A stretch of 9,734 nucleotides of DNA from Ardenticatenia bacterium (GTDB lineage: Bacteria; Chloroflexota; Anaerolineae; Aggregatilineales; Aggregatilineaceae), in the NCBI GenBank assembly GCA_026984385.1, contig JALSSH010000407.1:1-9734 (forward strand), written 5' to 3'. The position numbers were made by a program, and so were the translations under genes. Numbering within the stretch: the first letter of the stretch is position 1; each line of letters begins with the position of its first letter. Positions 6,959 through 9,734 of this stretch are shown in pieces. Below the pieces are notes generated by a model. That model did no database searches and was not told the DNA's origin. It was given only the letters and a program-made list of their open reading frames with translations.

Positions 6959-6987
6959 TTGGCGTTACTGTTGATCTCAAGTATAAT
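6959..6987 (+). promoter_or_regulatory. Promoter of the PadR-type regulator gene
   Basis: A -35 TTGGCG (6959-6964), a 17-bp spacer and a perfect -10 TATAAT (6982-6987) predict a start near 6994, about 60 nt before the regulator's ATG. One TTGATCTCAA element lies within the spacer, so a bound repressor would block RNA polymerase. Confidence 0.8.
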
Positions 6988-7018
6988 TGGATTTGATGAT
7001 ATTGAACTCAATATACTT
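6971..7018 (+). promoter_or_regulatory. Putative paired operator (two TTGANCTCAA sites)
   Basis: Two copies of a TTGA-NC-TCAA palindrome occur at 6971-6980 (TTGATCTCAA) and 7002-7011 (TTGAACTCAA), starting 31 bp apart, which is about three helical turns. The second copy sits inside a longer perfect palindrome, ATATTGA-AC-TCAATAT (6999-7014). An outer inverted repeat, AAGTATA (6979-6985) with TATACTT (7012-7018), brackets the whole element. It covers the promoter spacer, the -10 and the first transcribed bases, which fits autorepression by the downstream PadR-type protein; this is inferred. Confidence 0.6.
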
Positions 7019-7054
7019 AAGCTGAAGCATATAGCGCAGACAAGGAGAAGAACA

Positions 7055-7717
7055 ATGCGCAACCGAGGACGTGGATATGGACGCGGCGGACGACGCGGTG
7101 AGGAACAGGACTGTGGCCGAGGATATGGGCGCGGACGAGGCGGGCGCTCTCGACAAGGCTTTTGGGACGATGACTACGGTCAGGCGGGGCCACGCCGTTG
7201 GCGTGAGCGCTTTGAGCAATTCCTCGGCCAACCGCCGGAAGAGCATTGGATGTTCGGCAGGCGACGTTTTCGCCCCTGGCAGCGCGGCATGGCCTTCTTC
7301 AACCCATTCGTTTCGGCGATCTTCAGCCGACGGGGAGGCTTGTTGCCGCTCTACGTTTTGCATCTGCTCGACCAAGAGCCACGCTATGGCAACGAGCTGA
7401 TGAACATCATCGCGGAACGGACGGCGGGCGGTTGGTCGGCCAACCCGGGCGCGATCTATCCGCTGCTCAACGACTTGGAGGAGTACGGGTTGATCGCGGG
7501 CGAATGGGAAGACCCTCAGCGGCGCACGGTACGGCGCTACACCATCACCGAGAGCGGGCGGGACGAACTCAAGCGGCTAAAAAGCGTGATCCATCCCAAG
7601 TTGCAAGAGGCGCTCGATGTTTTGAGCGGCATCTCGGATGAATTGGGCGAGGAAGCCCTCGCCGAAAAGCCCGTAGACGCTGCGGAAACGGACGAAAAGG
7701 CAAAGCGTGGCGAGTAG
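7055..7717 (+). CDS. PadR-family transcriptional regulator with Arg/Gly-rich N-terminus
   Basis: A 220-residue protein. Residues 1-35 are rich in Arg and Gly, with the heptad GRGYGRG twice (5-11 and 21-27). An Arg/aromatic-rich linker runs to about 92. Residues 93-175 are a PadR winged helix: GGLLPLYVLHLLDQEPRYGN (94-113), then the recognition-helix region with NPGAIYPLLNDLEEYGLI (130-147), then the wing and the RRYTITESGRDEL block (160-172). The last 30 residues are acidic. PadR proteins are usually dimeric repressors that respond to toxic or phenolic compounds. The ATG at 7055-7057 has GGAG at 7043-7046; the frame continues upstream to 6959, but that part would overlap the promoter. It is transcribed away from rpmH and ends at a hairpin terminator. 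No transporter or enzyme target is adjacent, so autoregulation or a distant target is possible. Confidence 0.9.
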   Translation: MRNRGRGYGRGGRRGEEQDCGRGYGRGRGGRSRQGFWDDDYGQAGPRRWRERFEQFLGQPPEEHWMFGRRRFRPWQRGMAFFNPFVSAIFSRRGGLLPLYVLHLLDQEPRYGNELMNIIAERTAGGWSANPGAIYPLLNDLEEYGLIAGEWEDPQRRTVRRYTITESGRDELKRLKSVIHPKLQEALDVLSGISDELGEEALAEKPVDAAETDEKAKRGE

Positions 7718-7743
7718 AGCAAGCCGAGCGAAACGCCAAAAGG

Positions 7744-7774
7744 AAAGGGGCACGCGCTGAGACGTGCCCCTTTT
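7744..7774 (+). terminator. Intrinsic terminator after the PadR-type gene
   Basis: An 11-bp perfect stem, AAAGGGGCACG (7744-7754) with CGTGCCCCTTT (7763-7773), encloses an 8-nt loop. The stem's own A and T ends give a short T-run, so it may work in both directions. It lies 26 bp after the regulator's stop codon. Confidence 0.8.
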
Positions 7775-7807
7775 GGGTACAATGGCCGCTCCGCGCACAA
7801 ACGAGGT

Positions 7808-7836
7808 TTGAAAGCGCTCCCCGTGTGCTGTAGAAT
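7808..7836 (+). promoter_or_regulatory. Promoter of the unrecognised 330-residue protein gene
   Basis: A -35 TTGAAA (7808-7813), 17-bp spacer and -10 TAGAAT (7831-7836) predict a start near 7843, giving a leader of about 57 nt to the ATG at 7900. It directly follows a terminator, so the downstream gene is its own transcription unit. Confidence 0.7.
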
Positions 7837-7899
7837 ACAGGACGTCGGCCCCAAAGTCGGCTTCCCGTTTAGACGCTAACTACAGTGACGGATGGATAC

Positions 7900-8892
7900 A
7901 TGAGTGCTCAACCTGTTTTGGTAACCGTAGACAACCGCGCCCGCCTGCTTTCGGCGGTGCTTTCTGTGACCGACTGGCCCGCCCGCGAACAGGCCCGCAA
8001 ACGCCACCGCGCTCATGTCCACGCCCGCACCACCGCCAAATGGGTGCAACATCTAGCGAAACATCCGGCGGCCCACTCGCTGCAAACACTGCTGGAGCGA
8101 AATACGCCGCTGGAAGCCGTTTACAGCTATGCGCTGCGGCTTTCTTGGCCGGAACTGCGCCAAGAGACGGTTTTGCCCTGGTCGCCGCCCTATTGGGACG
8201 AGCAACTCGATGATTTTTATCATCAGGCGGAACTGGAAACGCTTTGGGACGAGGAGGAGGAAGCCTGGGCACGTGCCCAAGAAGAAACACAGCGAGCGAT
8301 CGCCGGGGTGGACTTTCGGCGTTTCCTCCAACCTTTTTTCGGGGCAGTGAGCGAACGTTTTGTGCTGATGCCCAATATTTCTTATCCCTCGGATACCGAG
8401 GTGGGCGTGCGCTTGGACGGCACGCTCTTTTGCCTTATTCCGCCGCGTATCGCCTGGGGAGATAACGAACCCTGGCCCTTTGACGACGACCCCGCCCATA
8501 TCGTGCGTGGCGCGCTGGCGCAATATGCGCATTTGCTGGTCACGGCCTATTTGCGGCTCAACGCGGCGGCCATCGCCCCAACCACCACAACGCCGCTCCC
8601 CGTCAGCGACGCTTTCCGTCACACGTACCCCACCTGGAGCGATCAATTTACGGCGCTTTTTGTGGGGGGAGCGGTGGCGCTCTTTTTGGAAGAGACGTTC
8701 GGCCCGCAAGAGGCACGCGCCTATGTGCTGATGGAAAAGCGCACCAACGGGTTGGATATCCTTCCCAGCGTGGTGAGCGTGCTCAAGCGCTATTTGGACG
8801 AGCGCGACGAGGGGCGCTATGGTCAGTTGGTGGACTATTTGCCGGCCTTCGGGAAACATTTGCGCGTTGCCCAGGGCCTCACTTCGCCCTGA
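7900..8892 (+). CDS. Protein of unknown function, possibly an inactive zincin-like fold
   Basis: I do not recognise this 330-residue protein with certainty. It has no signal peptide or membrane segment and looks cytoplasmic. The N-terminal part is basic (residues 26-50), then come Trp-rich and acidic stretches (93-125), including LWDEEEEAW. The layout after residue 115 recalls DUF4932-type metallopeptidase-like proteins: a helix before a VDF-x-x-F segment (137-147), a beta region FVLMPNISYPSDTEVGVRLD (154-173), a helix AHIVRGALAQYAHLL (199-213) where an HExxH would be expected, and a C-terminal VSVLKRYLDERDEGRYGQL-VDYLPAFGKHL block (292-321). No HExxH is present, so if the relation is real it is probably not a protease of that class. 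Two starts are possible: ATG 7900, with a weak GGATGG site, or GTG 7885, five codons longer. Codon use matches the neighbours. Confidence 0.8.
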   Translation: MSAQPVLVTVDNRARLLSAVLSVTDWPAREQARKRHRAHVHARTTAKWVQHLAKHPAAHSLQTLLERNTPLEAVYSYALRLSWPELRQETVLPWSPPYWDEQLDDFYHQAELETLWDEEEEAWARAQEETQRAIAGVDFRRFLQPFFGAVSERFVLMPNISYPSDTEVGVRLDGTLFCLIPPRIAWGDNEPWPFDDDPAHIVRGALAQYAHLLVTAYLRLNAAAIAPTTTTPLPVSDAFRHTYPTWSDQFTALFVGGAVALFLEETFGPQEARAYVLMEKRTNGLDILPSVVSVLKRYLDERDEGRYGQLVDYLPAFGKHLRVAQGLTSP

Positions 8893-8945
8893 GCCGTTTA
8901 CTCCTCATGTGGGCCTTATTATTGGGCAGAAGCTCCAAAAAACCG

Positions 8946-8973
8946 TTGAAAACACTTCGGATTGTGCTATACT
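8946..8973 (+). promoter_or_regulatory. Promoter of tRNA-Lys
   Basis: A -35 TTGAAA (8946-8951), 16-bp spacer and -10 TATACT (8968-8973) predict a start near 8980, about 6 nt before the mature tRNA 5' end. The -10 context GCTATACTTGCC is identical to that of the rpmH promoter. Confidence 0.8.
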
Positions 8974-8985
8974 TGCCACAAGCGC

Positions 8986-9058
8986 GGGCGTGTAGCTCAA
9001 TTGGCAGAGCAGTGGCCTTTTAAGCCATTGGTTGGGGGTTCGATTCCCTCCACGCTCA
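8986..9058 (+). tRNA. tRNA-Lys (anticodon TTT)
   Basis: A 73-nt sequence folds as a complete cloverleaf. The acceptor GGGCGTG pairs with CACGCTC (one G-U pair), the D stem GCTC with GAGC, the anticodon stem GTGGC with GCCAT (one G-U), and the T stem GGGGG with CCCTC (one G-U) around TTCGATT. The anticodon loop is CTTTTAA with TTT at 9019-9021, which reads AAA/AAG lysine codons. The discriminator base is A9058. The 3' CCA is not encoded and must be added after transcription. No neighbouring tRNA is present, so it is a single-gene transcript with its own promoter and terminator. Confidence 0.97.
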
Positions 9059-9067
9059 TCGCAAACC

Positions 9068-9114
9068 CAGGGGGGCGATCTGCACATTAGGTGAGATCGC
9101 CCCCCTGATTGTTG
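9068..9114 (+). terminator. Strong intrinsic terminator after tRNA-Lys
   Basis: A perfect 14-bp stem (CAGGGGGGCGATCT at 9068-9081 with AGATCGCCCCCCTG at 9094-9107) is capped by a region that can add a CAC/GTG helix after one bulged G, leaving a 5-nt loop. The tail ATTGTTGT is T-rich but interrupted. It starts 10 nt after the tRNA. Confidence 0.8.
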
Positions 9115-9176
9115 TGGGGAGGACAAGCGGGGGGCCGGCCTTGTGTTGCCCCTCAGAGCGGAGAGGATGCGGAGGA

Positions 9177-9734
9177 ATGCGCGCTGTGAACGTTCGCCCG
9201 ATACGTCGCTGGGTCTGGTTTGCGTTAGCCCTCGTCGTGCTGAGCTTTCCCGCCCGGGTCGCCGCCGTCCCGCCACCTCAATCCGGCTCGCCGGATGTGT
9301 TTGCGGAAGCGCTGGGCCAGGCGAATTTGCGCAGCGGGCCGGGGATAGACTATCCGCAAGTTGGGGAAATTGTCGCCGGAACGCGCTACCGTGTCTTGGC
9401 GCGTCATGCGCGCGTGCCCTGGTTGCGCCTAGATGTGCCGGGGGTGGTGGAAGCCTGGGTTTACCAAGATTTGGTGAGCGTGCAAGGAAACCTGGCGCGC
9501 GTTCCCGCCGTCTCAGATTTTCCGCCTTTGCTCACGTCAACCGCGCCCCCTTCTGCCACGCCAACGCCGACGTTTGCGCCTTCAGCGGCGCAAACGTCCG
9601 CGACCGCTCAGCCCGGCGCAACCCTCACCGCCGCGCCCACCGCTACGCTCAACGGGCTGACCGCTACCACGCTCGGCGAGGCCAATATTCGCTTTGGGCC
9701 GGATATTCGCTATCCGGTCATTGCCAAAGTGGGG
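9177..9734 (+). CDS. Secreted bacterial SH3 (SH3b) domain protein, N-terminal part (runs off the right edge)
   Basis: The first 186 codons are visible, with no stop before the edge. Residues 1-30 are a signal peptide: basic start, hydrophobic stretch FALALVVLSF (15-24), then ARVAA. A first SH3b domain covers about 43-104 and carries the motif ANLRSGPGIDYPQVGEI (49-65), the sheet RYRVLAR (70-76) and WVYQDLVSV (94-102). A Thr/Pro/Ser/Ala-rich linker follows (about 115-163, with TPTPT). A second SH3b domain begins at about 164, with ANIRFGPDIRYPVIAKVG reaching the edge. SH3b domains bind cell-wall or other envelope ligands, so an extracytoplasmic role is likely; further repeats or a catalytic domain may lie outside. 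The start is either ATG 9177, with GAGAGG about 10 nt upstream, or in-frame GTG 9186, served by GGAGGA at 9171-9176. I list the ATG, but the GTG is about equally likely. Confidence 0.88.
   Translation, partial: MRAVNVRPIRRWVWFALALVVLSFPARVAAVPPPQSGSPDVFAEALGQANLRSGPGIDYPQVGEIVAGTRYRVLARHARVPWLRLDVPGVVEAWVYQDLVSVQGNLARVPAVSDFPPLLTSTAPPSATPTPTFAPSAAQTSATAQPGATLTAAPTATLNGLTATTLGEANIRFGPDIRYPVIAKVG

Larger units (their letters stand above)
6739..7054. other. 316-bp divergent intergenic region between rpmH and padR-like gene
   Basis: No coding sequence is credible here. It holds the rpmH promoter and leader on the minus strand, and the promoter and putative operator of the PadR-type regulator on the plus strand. 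The part from about 6900 to 7050 is clearly AT-richer than the surrounding DNA. A 7-bp inverted repeat (6805-6811 with 6838-6844) could form a weak leader hairpin in the rpmH mRNA. I looked for DnaA boxes (TTATNCACA and close variants) because rpmH often sits beside oriC, and saw none. Confidence 0.7.

Noticed and set aside
6959..7054. A 32-codon N-terminal extension of the PadR-type protein
   Set aside because: It would start at the -35 element and read through the -10 and operator. The ATG at 7055 has a good GGAG site.
7100..7160. The repeated GRGYGRG-coding DNA as a tandem repeat or CRISPR-like element
   Set aside because: There are only two imperfect copies inside a coding region and no regular spacers.

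Overview
The window reads as an ordinary chromosomal segment of a GC-rich bacterium, most likely a member of the Chloroflexota (Anaerolineae-like). This assignment is an inference. It rests on a short YidC without the large periplasmic domain, a Jag protein in the same operon, a class III cyclase with a zinc-ribbon N-terminus, a PQQ-repeat lipoprotein, and an SH3b protein with a TPTPT-type linker. No taxonomic marker such as rRNA is present.

Left part (1-2915, all minus strand): a probable operon of a PfkB-family sugar kinase, a class III adenylate/guanylate cyclase and a YtcJ-like amidohydrolase that runs off the left edge. The cyclase and amidohydrolase are 8 bp apart, and the cyclase stop codon forms part of the next ribosome binding site.

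Centre (3005-6738, minus strand): the classical rpmH-rnpA-yidD-yidC-jag cluster, with one extra gene, an eight-bladed PQQ beta-propeller lipoprotein, between yidD and yidC. A strong sigma70-type promoter (-35 TTGACC, 17 bp, -10 TATACT) precedes rpmH, and a hairpin terminator follows jag. The cluster covers ribosomal protein L34, RNase P protein, two membrane-insertion factors, the likely extracytoplasmic propeller and an RNA-binding protein. L34 carries an unusual C-terminal extension. dnaA and recognisable DnaA boxes are absent from the visible flank.

Right part (7055-9734, plus strand): a PadR-type regulator with an Arg/Gly-repeat N-terminus, transcribed divergently from rpmH and preceded by two TTGANCTCAA sites that look like an autoregulatory operator. 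It is followed by a terminator, an unrecognised 330-residue protein with its own promoter, a tRNA-Lys(TTT) with promoter and terminator, and the start of a secreted SH3b-domain protein that runs off the right edge.

I found no mobile element, CRISPR array, phage gene or clear new defence system. The observations most worth following are the propeller lipoprotein inside the yidD-yidC operon, the paired operator of the RG-rich PadR protein, the extended L34 and the unrecognised 330-residue protein.
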